Positions 16,015 to 24,742 of a DNA stretch of 64,000 nt are shown here, piece after piece. The notes beneath the pieces are model-generated. The model ran no database searches, was not told the origin of the DNA, and worked only from the letters and a program-made list of their open reading frames with translations. This DNA comes from Bacillus sp. CHD6a (GTDB lineage: Bacteria > Bacillota > Bacilli > Bacillales > Bacillaceae_I). How positions within the stretch are numbered: position 1 is the stretch's first letter; each line of letters starts with the position of its first letter. The stretch covers positions 1 through 64,000 of the forward strand of contig NZ_LBMD01000007.1 of NCBI RefSeq assembly GCF_001293645.1, in the 5' to 3' direction. The translations under genes were made by a program, and so were the position numbers.

Positions 16015-18145
16015 CTCGCTTCTTTCGTAATTTATCCATTAAACGTGAGGATGATTTTTTCGATGTATCTTCTTCAATTTTTTCTTTTGTTGCAAAGTCT
16101 ATTACAGATGCTTTCTGAACGAATTGTTCAGACTCTAAATCAAATTGCTCAACTTGACGATTAAGCTCTTTTTCAATAGTCTTGTTATCGCTAATATTTG
16201 CTAGCTTTTCTTTTTTACTTGTTGTTTGGTGCCGTGATTGTTTCTTCATCTTTTTAGCTTTATTTATGATATCTTCAAGCATTGCGTCAGTATTGATAGT
16301 GAGTTGCACTTGTTTTGATCGTTCAATTTCCTCAAGTTCATTTCTTAATTGTTGTTGGAAAATAATTTCCTCCAAGAAGTCATGTTTATATTGATAACTT
16401 GGTTCAAGTAAGCTACAGACTTCAAAATCCTTACCGCCATCATGTGGAATATAAATTTTTTCTACATTACGAGGATCATAAACGATTTCAATACTTTTAT
16501 TTTTTAATTTTAGGTACCATTGTTCTTCTAATGACTGTTTTGAACCATAAAATAAATTCTTAAACTTTATACCTGCTCTTGAAATCGTTGCATTTCCTCG
16601 TGGTAATACATTTAATCGCAAAATATTACGATCAACTGTTCTTAATCTACCTTTACGATTTTTGATTCCCCAATTCCAAAGATTTATCGGTGTAGGCACA
16701 ATACTATCGGCAATCATTTCTTTTTCCATCGGATATTTTTCAATAATTTTATGATTGTGATGTAATATTAGTGTGATAATAACTGCTGTAAATTCTTTAA
16801 GATTTAACGTTGCATCTAAACGGTAGTCCCTATCTCCACGCTCGCGATATTCCTTTTGAATAGCTCCCGGAGCTTTTTGTTTCACTTTTCCATTAAGAGT
16901 ACGGAATTTACGTTCCACAATCCCTTTTAAGTCACCACGATAAGCTGTTGTATTTTCAATTTTAATATTTAAGTTATTAATTAAGTTTTCTACGGAATAG
17001 CCCTCAAATTCCCCGCGGTCGGCAATGATGATTTTAGGTAAGTGGTGTGATGGCCATTGTTCTTCTTCAATATCAATATTGTATTTCTTACAAAACTCTA
17101 CTTTATCAGAGACCATATTATCTAATGCCATCATTGCTCCTAACCATGAAGGTCCTTCTAATCCAACATATAAACCTGTTATTATTCGAGAGTAGACATC
17201 GAGAACAGCATAAATAACGGGGCGGCCAATGATTCTATTTATATCAAGTGAGCTAACCAAATAAATATCAGCAATCGTAGCGTCAATTTGAAAGCGAGTA
17301 CCCGGACCATTTGTTTCTGATTTTGAGTTGCTTACAAGGGGACGATTTTTCAATTCAAATTCCTTGGCACTAATTCGAGATTGAATATCCTTTTTTGGAT
17401 CTTCAAATTTCTTAAACCAATAGTAAAACTGATCATAAGAGGGTATCCGATTAACTTCCCATACACGATATTTCAATCCACCATTTTCTTTATAACGATC
17501 TGAATAAAAATCACGTAAAATAAAATGATAAACATCAGTTAGTGTATAATTATTTGTTTTTCGGTAATATTTATTAATTGCATTCTCAAACTGCAACTTA
17601 ACTTCTTCTGTGATATTAATACCTGTTTGATATTCTCCACTAACTGTTACTTTTCTTGGCCGACCAGCTTTTTCTTTCGCTAATGTTTTTTCTTTGCCTC
17701 TACCACCAGAGTTTATATAATCAGGGATCATAGCATTTTTGCTCATACCACGTTGCCAGTAGCGACTAAGAATTTTTTTTATCTTTGTTTTTCCTAATCC
17801 AGTTTTCTCCACAATTTCAGATATTTTTTGCTCTCTTCCTTTTTTCTTTAGTAGATTATTCATATTGGATATTATAAATTTCTCAACTATATCCCAGTCT
17901 TTTTCACGCTTCTTAAATTGAACTTCTGTAAGTTCATTATCTGAAATTGCTTTAACATATGGATCATTGACAGCTAAAAGTTCTCCTTGATTAATATCTG
18001 TTTCTAAAGATGTATATAACTCTTGGGTAGGCATAGCACTTGTAGTATCAATATCGACAATATAAACATATGATTCTTGGATATCTATTACACGAATTCT
18101 TTTTGAATTACAGCTGTACTGAAATACCTGATTGATATGAATCAT
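15989..18145 (-). CDS. tnsB: Tn7-like DDE transposase TnsB
   Basis: Transposase of 718 aa that binds the element's ends and cuts and joins the 3' strands. DNA-binding helices occupy the N-terminal third (KISEIVEKTGLGKTKIKKIL). The integrase-fold core shows Asp288 (FQIDATIAD), Asp376 (IIADRGEFEG) and Glu411 (GIVERKFRTL). Spacings of 88 and 35 residues equal those recalled for Tn7 TnsB (273, 361, 396). A basic coiled-coil tail follows. Its ATG overlaps the tnsA stop (ATGA). Apparently active. Confidence 0.95.
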   Translation of the reverse strand: MIHINQVFQYSCNSKRIRVIDIQESYVYIVDIDTTSAMPTQELYTSLETDINQGELLAVNDPYVKAISDNELTEVQFKKREKDWDIVEKFIISNMNNLLKKKGREQKISEIVEKTGLGKTKIKKILSRYWQRGMSKNAMIPDYINSGGRGKEKTLAKEKAGRPRKVTVSGEYQTGINITEEVKLQFENAINKYYRKTNNYTLTDVYHFILRDFYSDRYKENGGLKYRVWEVNRIPSYDQFYYWFKKFEDPKKDIQSRISAKEFELKNRPLVSNSKSETNGPGTRFQIDATIADIYLVSSLDINRIIGRPVIYAVLDVYSRIITGLYVGLEGPSWLGAMMALDNMVSDKVEFCKKYNIDIEEEQWPSHHLPKIIIADRGEFEGYSVENLINNLNIKIENTTAYRGDLKGIVERKFRTLNGKVKQKAPGAIQKEYRERGDRDYRLDATLNLKEFTAVIITLILHHNHKIIEKYPMEKEMIADSIVPTPINLWNWGIKNRKGRLRTVDRNILRLNVLPRGNATISRAGIKFKNLFYGSKQSLEEQWYLKLKNKSIEIVYDPRNVEKIYIPHDGGKDFEVCSLLEPSYQYKHDFLEEIIFQQQLRNELEEIERSKQVQLTINTDAMLEDIINKAKKMKKQSRHQTTSKKEKLANISDNKTIEKELNRQVEQFDLESEQFVQKASVIDFATKEKIEEDTSKKSSSRLMDKLRKKRDEEYGKGK

Positions 18146-18981
18146 CCGTATCTCACCTGCTCTAATTGCATCTCGTTAATTGAATCTATACCTAGTGGTT
18201 GTTCTGCATTAATTGGCTCCAGCATGTTAATTTTAATAATTTTTTTAGCTAACAGATGATAAAACAATGTTAAACTGCTACCTAATGGAAGGTGTACCGC
18301 TTTATCAAAATTCGCTGTAACTGTGCGAATACTTTCTTCTGTATGTATCAGTTGTTGAAGAAGTGCCATTGCTAAATCCTCAATGTGCAATCCATTCATT
18401 TCACTAAAAGAATCAAAGTCACGAATATCATAATAGTCATGAATATAACTAATATTACGTGCCATCGTTTTTGATATTTCTTCTTCTGTTACAATCCCCC
18501 AATCAATATCTCTTCGCTGCCAATACTCTCTTTCTATTTCAAACTTCTCAAGAACCCGCTCATTTAACAGTTCTTCTTTCATCTTTATTGTTCGAGCAAC
18601 TTCAAATACGCCTTTTCCTTTATCTAAAGTTAATAAAAAATCCGATGTCATCACTATCGGTTCACCATTCTTAGGGTCAGTTGGATGTTTTATACCTAGC
18701 TCTTCCGCAATAATAATTGTTTCTTCCAACGGCAATAAAGGAAATTGTTCTCTTATATCAACAACGAAGTCTGAGTATTCAGTCAAGTAAAAATAATTTC
18801 GTTCCAAATCAGACAAGAAATCGTGTTGCCTACCTGTTTTAATTCCTTTCAATCTAGTCGAGCGACCTAATGAAGAAACATCCTGAATATTTAACCACGG
18901 CTTATAATCTGGACCCATACCAGAGCCACGACCTTCTTTAATCCATTTATCGATTTTTGATGTTCTGGTTCTTTTAGACAT
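18142..18981 (-). CDS. tnsA: Tn7-like endonuclease TnsA
   Basis: Protein of 279 aa that cuts the 5' strands at the element's ends, allowing cut-and-paste movement. Candidate catalytic residues are Glu60 (SDLERNYF), Asp114 (MTSDFLL) and Lys133 (ARTIKMK), close to Tn7 TnsA Glu63, Asp114 and Lys132. The segment EKFEIEREYWQRRDIDWGIVT follows as in the family, and the C-terminal domain should contact TnsC. First gene of the operon, reading away from the right end; AAAGGGGTG precedes the ATG. Transcription must start within the right-end repeats. Confidence 0.93.
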   Translation of the reverse strand: MSKRTRTSKIDKWIKEGRGSGMGPDYKPWLNIQDVSSLGRSTRLKGIKTGRQHDFLSDLERNYFYLTEYSDFVVDIREQFPLLPLEETIIIAEELGIKHPTDPKNGEPIVMTSDFLLTLDKGKGVFEVARTIKMKEELLNERVLEKFEIEREYWQRRDIDWGIVTEEEISKTMARNISYIHDYYDIRDFDSFSEMNGLHIEDLAMALLQQLIHTEESIRTVTANFDKAVHLPLGSSLTLFYHLLAKKIIKINMLEPINAEQPLGIDSINEMQLEQVRYG

Positions 18982-19023
18982 AAAAAAACACCCCTTTAGA
19001 CAATATTATCCAAAGAGGTATTT

Positions 19024-19109
19024 CTTCGCAACTTTTTTATAAACATCGTGACTTTTTTAAAACCATCGCAACTTTTTTACAAACATCGCGACTTTATTTC
19101 AAAGCTACA
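19024..19109. promoter_or_regulatory. Right transposon end with four 20-bp TnsB-type sites
   Basis: The core ATCGCAACTTTTTT (or variant) has its CG at 19027, 19047, 19067 and 19087, exactly 20 bp apart. The outermost lies at the same distance from the tip as on the left end. Four packed sites on the right and three spaced on the left is the Tn7 arrangement. The end terminates ...GCTACA at 19109. Confidence 0.85.
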
Positions 19110-19125
19110 CCATACTCGTTTTGTT
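19110..19125 (-). terminator. Right half of split nrdJ terminator, with target duplication
   Basis: CCATACTCGTTTTGTT contains the right CCATA copy (19110-19114). It pairs with AACAAAAACGAGTATGG at 7137-7153. Joined, the two make a 10-bp stem (ACGAGTATGG/CCATACTCGT) flanked by A and T runs, starting 5 bp past the nrdJ stop. Confidence 0.85.
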
Positions 19126-19129
19126 AAAA

Positions 19130-22021
19130 TTATAATCCACACTTCAGCTGCGCACCGCAATCTGTGCAAGTATTACAACCGCCGATCTCTTTTACTGTAC
19201 CAATTCGACATACTGGGCAGGTGTTGCCTACTTCTGATCCATATTGTACATTCGTTGAACGTAGATCGTTAATCGTTTCAACAAGCACTACAGGCTTTTT
19301 GACGACATCTTCCATTTGGATCTGTTCGCCTTCATCCATTGTGTTCTCTTCCGCTTTTAACGTTAGTACCTGGGAGTCACGGCTTCCATCCACATAAACG
19401 GTACCACCTTTTGCTCCACCTTTATAAAGGCGTTCGTACACATTTTTAACTTGATCGACCGTATATCCTTTTGGTGCGTTTACCGTTTTGGAAATGGAAC
19501 TGTCAATCCAGTTTTGAATGATGCACTGAACATCTGCATGTGCTTCTGGAGCAAGTTCCATTGCGGAGATGAACCAGTTCGGAAGGTTCTCTGCATCCGC
19601 TTCTGGGTTTGCATCCAAGTATTCTTGAACGATGTCCGCTTTTACTTCAATGAACTTCCCTAGACGTCCACTGCGGAAGTAGGAGAAGGAGAAGTATGGC
19701 TCAAGTCCTGTAGATACTCCTACCATCGTTCCTGTTGAACCAGTTGGAGCTACTGTTAACAGGTGAGAGTTACGGATACCTGAAGTCATGATGCCTTCTT
19801 TGATATCTTCCGGCATTTTGCTCATGAAGCCTGTTTTAGTAAATGCTTCACGAAGTCGGTTCGTTTCTTCTACTGTTGCACCTTCTAAAAATGGGAAGCT
19901 CCCTTTTTCTTTTCCAAGTTCCACAGAAGCACGATATGCAGTGACTGCGATCGTTTCAAATACTTTATCAACCAGCTCATTTCCTTTTTCAGAGCCGTAT
20001 TCTGTTTCACAATAGATTAAAAGATCGTGTAATCCCATTACTCCTAAACCAACACGGCGCTCTCCTAATGCTTGTTTTTTATTTTCTTCTAAGAAGTAAG
20101 GCGTTGCATCGATTACGTTATCTTGCATTCTAACGCCGACTTCTACTGTTTGTTTTAGCTTTTCAAAATTTACAGTTTTCGTTTCCTTGTCTGCAAATTG
20201 AGCCAAGTTAACAGCTGCTAAGTTACACACAGAGAAAGGTGCGAGGGGTTGTTCCCCACATGGGTTGGTTGCTACAACCTTTTGTCCGTATGCTTTTGCA
20301 TTGGTCATATCGTTGGCATTGTCGATGAAGAAGATTCCAGGTTCAGCTGAGTATGTTGCACAGATATTGACTAGGTTCCAAAGTTCTTTTGCCTTAATCT
20401 TTCTGTACACTCTCACCTTGTGACCAAGTTTCTCCCACTCTCGTACATCTCCAACTTCTGACCATTGTTCATTGTAAATAGCCATTTCATCTTTATCGTA
20501 TGCTTCCACATCAGGGAAACGAAGATCAAAGTCAGCGTCGTTTTCAACAGCTTCCATAAACTCTTTTGTTAGGGTAATGGAGATGTTGGCTCCAGTTAGG
20601 AACTCTGAGTTATGAACGGTGTAAGTTCCACCAACTTTTAACTTCTGCTCTGCATCCTTGATGATGGCTTCTGTAAATCCGCCATATCCAGGGATGTGCT
20701 TGAAGTTTGTAACAGATTGGTACATTGTGATTTCCTGATCTGTTAATGGAGTGAACTTCAGTTTATCCTCTGCCGCTTTTTTGATGCTTTCATCGTTTGT
20801 ATTTTCAATTAGGTAGCGCAAAATTCTCGGGTTTTGCATTTTGGAGATGATGAATTCGACGATATCTGGGTGCCAGTCTGCTAGCATAATCATTTGAGCC
20901 ATTTCGTTACGCCGATTCGCTGAATCGACTCTCTATGTCACCATAGAGTTCAGACCATATCTTACACTTTTTATAAAAAGTGTCCTCGCACTTCGGATTC
21001 GCTTGAATCCTACTCTACTCACTTCTACCAAACTTCGGCATGTTTTCGATGGTCGTTGAACCTTCACCATTTGACAGGTGCTTGGCTGCTGATTATCTTT
21101 TTCCACTTGTTGTTTTTAAGCATTCACGCTCACCGTTTCCAGTCACGTTGTAGCCAACAAGTCATGAAAGACTTTCCAGCAATTCACGAGGTTTGTTTAT
21201 AGACGAGGCACTTAAGCTGATTTACCACGTCTTGATCCACCTTGTTCCACAAGATGCGTCAATTTTGCAATGTCATCCAACCAGGAAACACTACCAGAGG
21301 ATTTACCGTTCACTCCTCTTGCAAGTGCGTTTCGTGGACGAAGCGTTGATCCGTTTGTCCCAACCCCGCCTCCGCGGCTCATGATTTCCATTACCTGTTT
21401 ACGGTGTTCCGATATTCCTTCACGGGAATCTTGCACAAACGGCATCACATAACAGTTGAAGTAGGTTACGTCTGTGTCAGCTCCTGCACCGTACAACACA
21501 CGTCCTGCCGGTACGAAATTCATGTTAACCAATTCATGATAGAACTTTTCAAACCATTCCTGGCGCTTCTCTTCTGTCGTTTCTACGGCTGCCAAGCCTT
21601 TGGCGTTACGTTTGGCAATTTGCTCGTAGAAGACTTCCAGTGGCTTCTCAATGACATCTAGGGAACGAACAACAACGCCTGTTTCCACTTCACCTTGCTT
21701 TGTCAGAACTCCACGATACTCTTCTTCAATTAGTACAGAAGCCTTCTTGGTAGACCAGTCTATGTCTTGAATGAAACCAAGACCTCTTGCAGGGAATTTG
21801 GGATCTTCTTTAATCGTTAATACAACAAAATCTCCAGCAGTAAGGGTTACTTTTTCTGTATCTTTGAATGCGTAACGATCGAGCATGACCAGGCGGGAAA
21901 CACCTTTATGTGTGGTGGTCATGTCCTCTGTAATGGGGTGTACTTGAGGAAATAAGGTGATGTCCTTGTTCAAACGTTCTACATTAATTTTCAATTTGTC
22001 TTCATTAATTGCAATGGTCAT
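19130..22021 (-). CDS. nrdJ: Adenosylcobalamin-dependent ribonucleotide reductase, intron-split
   Basis: Class II reductase that converts ribonucleotides to deoxyribonucleotides using vitamin B12. Exon 1 is 21224-22021 (266 codons) and exon 2 is 19130-20899 (589 codons plus stop): joined, 855 aa in frame. The joint reads EQGGSRRG then AQMIMLADW, a continuous conserved stretch. Other motifs are NFVPAGRVLYGAGADTD, FNCYVMP, NPCGEQPLAPFSVCNLA with active-site Cys and Glu, and TVAPTGSTG. The C-terminus is cysteine-rich (CPVCRIGTV, CNTCTDCGAQLKCGL). Without splicing, translation would stop three codons into the intron (KSA). Downstream, a Tn7-like element splits the terminator. Confidence 0.96.
20900..21223 (-). 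ncRNA. Group I self-splicing intron in nrdJ
   Basis: 324 nt, without an internal homing endonuclease gene. On the minus strand it has the core motifs AATTGCTGGAAA (P), AATCAGCAGCCAAGC (Q), GTTCAACGACCATC (R) and AAGATATGGTCTG (S). P7 is GACCAT (21049-21054) with ATGGTC (20953-20958). P1 pairs exon GACGTGGT (21224-21231) with guide GCCTCGTC (21202-21209), ending in the U-G wobble at the 5' splice site. A P9-like hairpin CTCTATG-GTGA-CATAGAG (20931-20948) has a GNRA loop; GATTC/GAATC follows. The last base is G, as required. Confidence 0.95.
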
Positions 22022-22115
22022 AATTACAACTCCTCTAAAACTAGTAGTTCTACCAAACGTTACTTTTGTAAAATTTGTTTGTACAGTTAAGGTATCATAT
22101 CTGCAGGCAAGATAT

Positions 22116-22178
22116 CAACATATAGTATATAAAATATTTTCGACACTACTATATATAGATTTTCCGCGGAATAAATCT
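22116..22178. promoter_or_regulatory. Candidate nrdJ control region with NrdR-like boxes
   Basis: ACTACTATATATAGAT (22147-22162) resembles the NrdR box and CAACATATAGTATATA (22116-22131) may be a weaker partner 31 bp away. TATACT on the minus strand inside the weaker box can serve as -10. A palindrome AGATTT..CCGCGG..AAATCT follows at 22157-22178. The rest of 22022-22456 shows no cobalamin riboswitch core or credible gene to my eye. Confidence 0.4.
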
Positions 22179-22424
22179 AAATTTGTCAAATTGTAAAAGG
22201 GTCAATTTAGGGAGGATAATCAAGAGAAACGAAGATTATATTCTATTTTCGAGGCAGAATGACTTTTTTTGTCGGTTGCGCATTTTTACGAAATATAGCA
22301 AGCCTACTGTACCAACGTTTAAAGAAAATCCTTCCTTTTTGACGAAAAATATTTTTTTATTTTTCATTCTTGACTTTTTACATATCTAGTCGACTCTTTA
22401 CACTACCCTACTAGATGTAGTGCA

Positions 22425-22464
22425 AAACAAAAAGATAACGAGAAATATGCTCCTCGTTATCTTT
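22425..22464 (-). terminator. Terminator overlapping the lipM stop
   Basis: AAAGATAACGAG (22431-22442) pairs perfectly with CTCGTTATCTTT (22453-22464). The right arm contains the lipM stop. T-rich flanks on both strands allow two-way use. Confidence 0.85.
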
Positions 22465-23293
22465 TATAATTCCACTCGTCTGTGGAATATTTCTTTTCCA
22501 TTATGGCATGTACTTCAGCTAATTCTGCTTCTGTCAGCTCATATGTTTCAAGTGTAATGTTAAGTCCTTTTTCAAACCCTTCATAAAAAGCCTTCTTTGC
22601 TTCTTCCATGGTAACTGGAGACTCGCGAAGAGCATTGATTGCCACCGCTTTATTTTTAAAATTCTTCTGCATTCGTTCCTTTACACGTTCGCTTGGGTAG
22701 TTGAATAGGCTAAATAACATGTCCTCATCAATATCTAGTAGAATGGAGCCGTGCTGCAGAATGACACCCTTTTGGCGTGTCTGCGCACTTCCGGCAACCT
22801 TTCTTCCTTCCACTACAAGTTCATACCAAGATGGTGCATCAAAACAAACGGAAGAACGGGGATTCTTCAGTCCTTGCTTTTCCTCTTCTGTTCTTGGAAT
22901 AGCAAAATATGCATCTAGCCCAAGCGCTTTAAAACCTTCTAAAATACCTTCTGAAATAACTCGGTATGCCTCTGTTACGGTTTTCGGCATTTCTGGATGC
23001 TCTTCCGAGACAATAACACTATAGGTTAGTTCCTTGTCATGAAGGACACCGCGACCACCTGTAGGTCTTCTGACAAACCCAAGACCAAGTTCTTTTACAC
23101 GTTCCATATTTATTTCTTTTTCTACTTTTTGAAAATAACCGACAGACAATGTCGGAGGATTCCAACCGTAAAAACGGATAGTTGGTGGAATCATGCCTTT
23201 GCTGTGCCAATCTAATAACGCTTCATCAAGCGCCATATTAAATGCAGGAGATTGATTTTGTGAGTCAATAAACCTCCAAGTTTCTCTCGTCAT
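22457..23293 (-). CDS. lipM: Octanoyl-[acyl carrier protein]:GcvH octanoyltransferase
   Basis: LipM, 278 aa, moves octanoate from acyl carrier protein to GcvH, the first step of Bacillus lipoate assembly. It has the BPL/LplA fold: METWRF-like start with [34 protein letters not shown], the region [12 protein letters not shown] with the probable active-site Cys, and [12 protein letters not shown] with a conserved Lys. I use the ATG matching the B. subtilis start, 21 codons inside the open frame. The genes it serves, gcvT-gcvPA-gcvPB, lie 1.5 kb away. Confidence 0.95.
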   Translation of the reverse strand: MTRETWRFIDSQNQSPAFNMALDEALLDWHSKGMIPPTIRFYGWNPPTLSVGYFQKVEKEINMERVKELGLGFVRRPTGGRGVLHDKELTYSVIVSEEHPEMPKTVTEAYRVISEGILEGFKALGLDAYFAIPRTEEEKQGLKNPRSSVCFDAPSWYELVVEGRKVAGSAQTRQKGVILQHGSILLDIDEDMLFSLFNYPSERVKERMQKNFKNKAVAINALRESPVTMEEAKKAFYEGFEKGLNITLETYELTEAELAEVHAIMEKKYSTDEWNYKR

Positions 23294-23466
23294 GTTATGT
23301 ACCTCATTTATCTTTATATGATGAATTAGTCTACCAAAAGTACACCGGGAATTCAAAGTTAAAGCTTGGCAGTTTTTTAAAGCTGACTAGTAGAAAAGGA
23401 TGACATTTCGGACGAGCTTTTATATAATATACTTTGGTATAAAAAGAAAAAGAGGGGTTGTCTAGT

Positions 23467-23847
23467 TTGGCTTTATACGTAACATTAGGAATTTTGGCAG
23501 CATTTATTGTCTATTCAGTGATCATGTTCATTTACCAACGTAAAATTCTAACAACCTTAACGGAAGAAGAATTTCGTGCTGGTTATCGTAAAGCGCAATT
23601 GATTGATGTTCGTGAACCAAAAGAGTATGAAGGCGGGCACATCCTTGGCGCAAGAAACATCCCTCTATCTCAAATGAAAATGAGAATGAGAGAGGTAAGA
23701 CAAGACCAACCTGTCTATATTTATTGCCAGAACACTATGCGTAGTGGTCGTGCAGCTCAAATGTTAAAGCGTAAAGGGTACACGCAGCTTTATCAACTTA
23801 AGGGCGGCTTCAAGCAATGGGGCGGTAAAATTAGAACGAAGAACTAA
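23467..23847 (+). CDS. yqhL: Membrane-anchored rhodanese-like protein YqhL
   Basis: Protein of 126 aa. An N-terminal membrane helix (about residues 3-22, YVTLGILAAFIVYSVIMF) is followed by a rhodanese domain with LIDVREPKEYEGGHI, the Cys-loop YCQNTMRSGRAAQML and the end GGFKQWGGKI. The single Cys is the expected persulfide-carrying residue; substrate unknown. TTG 23467 lies eight bases behind AGAGGGG; an earlier TTG at 23458 abuts it and is unlikely. Divergent from lipM, with its own terminator. Confidence 0.9.
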   Translation: MALYVTLGILAAFIVYSVIMFIYQRKILTTLTEEEFRAGYRKAQLIDVREPKEYEGGHILGARNIPLSQMKMRMREVRQDQPVYIYCQNTMRSGRAAQMLKRKGYTQLYQLKGGFKQWGGKIRTKN

Positions 23848-23852
23848 TAGAT

Positions 23853-23894
23853 AAGAGCACTTGCAGAGTATGAGAAACTGCAAGTGCTCTTTTG
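23853..23894 (+). terminator. Terminator of yqhL
   Basis: AAGAGCACTTGCAG (23853-23866) pairs perfectly with CTGCAAGTGCTCTT (23878-23891), then T. It lies at the convergent end with the DinB-like gene and can work both ways. Confidence 0.92.
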
Positions 23895-23897
23895 TGT

Positions 23898-24392
23898 TTA
23901 TTGAACGGTGTTGTTTATTGTTTGGTTGATTTGATCGATATGACGTCGCTCATGGAACCCAATTAGTTGTACCCATTGTTGTGCGGAGAGGTCGCCAATC
24001 CAGCGGTGATTAAAGCCGTATTTATGTAAGATCTCTTCATTCACTTCTTGGATGAATGTGTTCAGGTTAGCTCTGGATTGTTCCAGCAGATTGATTAGTT
24101 CTGCTTTTGTGTATCGGTGTTCAGAAGGAGTAATATCTTCCGGTGCCACCACTTTATATGTTCTGTTGGCTAGGATTTTTGCCAAATTTAATTCTTTCTC
24201 TGCTACTTCATGCTTCACTTCAATCGCTTTTCTTAGGCCGTTGGTGATCTTGTTTTCAATTAGATATAAGTGCTCTACGTTTTGAGAGACTGTCCAGAGG
24301 TTTTCGTGCTTTTCGTGCAGTTGTTCTTCTGAGATTCCTTTTAATACTTCCAGCAGTTCTTCTCGTGCTTTATAGGTTTGCTCATAGTACAT
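23898..24392 (-). CDS. DinB/YfiT-like four-helix protein
   Basis: Protein of 164 aa in the DinB-like family, metal-binding four-helix proteins often involved in thiol transfer or stress responses. Histidines at the expected places are VSQNVEHLYLIE (first helix pair) and GFHERRHIDQIN (last helix). The start MYYEQTYKAREELLEVL follows GGGGAGGG. No operon partner. Exact function unknown. Confidence 0.85.
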   Translation of the reverse strand: MYYEQTYKAREELLEVLKGISEEQLHEKHENLWTVSQNVEHLYLIENKITNGLRKAIEVKHEVAEKELNLAKILANRTYKVVAPEDITPSEHRYTKAELINLLEQSRANLNTFIQEVNEEILHKYGFNHRWIGDLSAQQWVQLIGFHERRHIDQINQTINNTVQ

Positions 24393-24516
24393 TTGCTTTT
24401 CCCTCCCCTTGTTTCTACTTTTATCTTACGGGTTTTTGTGGAGTTTGAGAAGTGAAAAGAGATAGGACGTAATGGATTATGGCATTAAAGTGATCGTACG
24501 GAGTCGGCATGATGCG

Positions 24517-24636
24517 GATATCAAGAAAAAATGGAATATATCGAGGAAAATTCCGTTATATCAATAATTCTCTGGATATATCAATAATTTTCAGCATATA
24601 TCAATAATTTCTGAGATATATCAAGAAATTGACACA
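24517..24636. repeat. 20-bp phased array (six units)
   Basis: The motif (T)ATATCAATAATT or variant recurs with TATATC/GATATC at 24517, 24537, 24557, 24577, 24597 and 24617. The period is exactly 20 bp, with a conserved core of about 13 bp and a varied linker of about 7. It lies downstream of the gcvPB terminator and upstream of the DinB-like gene. The remainder of 24393-24742 shows only the terminator. Confidence 0.92.
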
Positions 24637-24695
24637 TTCACACAAATTCCGACACCATTAAACCCACAAATTCCCGTCTACGTCTACACACCCCC

Positions 24696-24724
24696 AAAAA
24701 AGAGAACAGGTCCCCCTGTCCTCT
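24696..24724 (-). terminator. Terminator of the gcv operon
   Basis: GAG.ACAGG (24702-24710) pairs with CCTGT.CTC (24715-24723), with a minus-strand T run next. It lies about 20 bp past the gcvPB stop. Confidence 0.7.
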
Positions 24725-24742
24725 CTCCAATCAATATTCGAT

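Larger units (their letters stand above)
7173..19109. mobile_element. Tn7-like transposon inserted behind nrdJ
   Basis: An 11,937-bp element. The left end starts TGTAGCTTTAAAATAAAGT and the right end, read inward on the minus strand, starts TGTAGCTTTGAAATAAAGT: 18 of 19 bases agree. Both are flanked by CCATA. Inside the right end, tnsA, tnsB, tnsC and tnsD form one minus-strand operon with a terminator at 12.15 kb. Cargo (7.4-11.9 kb) is an ECF sigma/anti-sigma pair, a small membrane protein and an ABC transporter. There is no tnsE and no CRISPR-Cas gene, so targeting should depend on TnsD. All four tns genes look intact. Confidence 0.95.

Noticed and set aside
19130-20902. nrdJ second part as a separate gene starting MAQMIM, or a frameshifted pseudogene
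   Set aside because: The ATG belongs to the intron end. Removing the 324-nt group I intron joins the exons in frame at a conserved site.
20900-21223. Intein in NrdJ
   Set aside because: The inserted segment has in-frame stop codons and no intein splicing blocks, while group I core motifs are clear.
22183-22389. Forward 68-codon frame between nrdJ and lipM
   Set aside because: No ribosome binding site, composition not protein-like, convergent with the lipM terminator.
24517-24636. CRISPR array
   Set aside because: Period of 20 bp with 7-bp linkers is too short; no cas genes. The same applies to the arrays at 6.5 and 40.2 kb.
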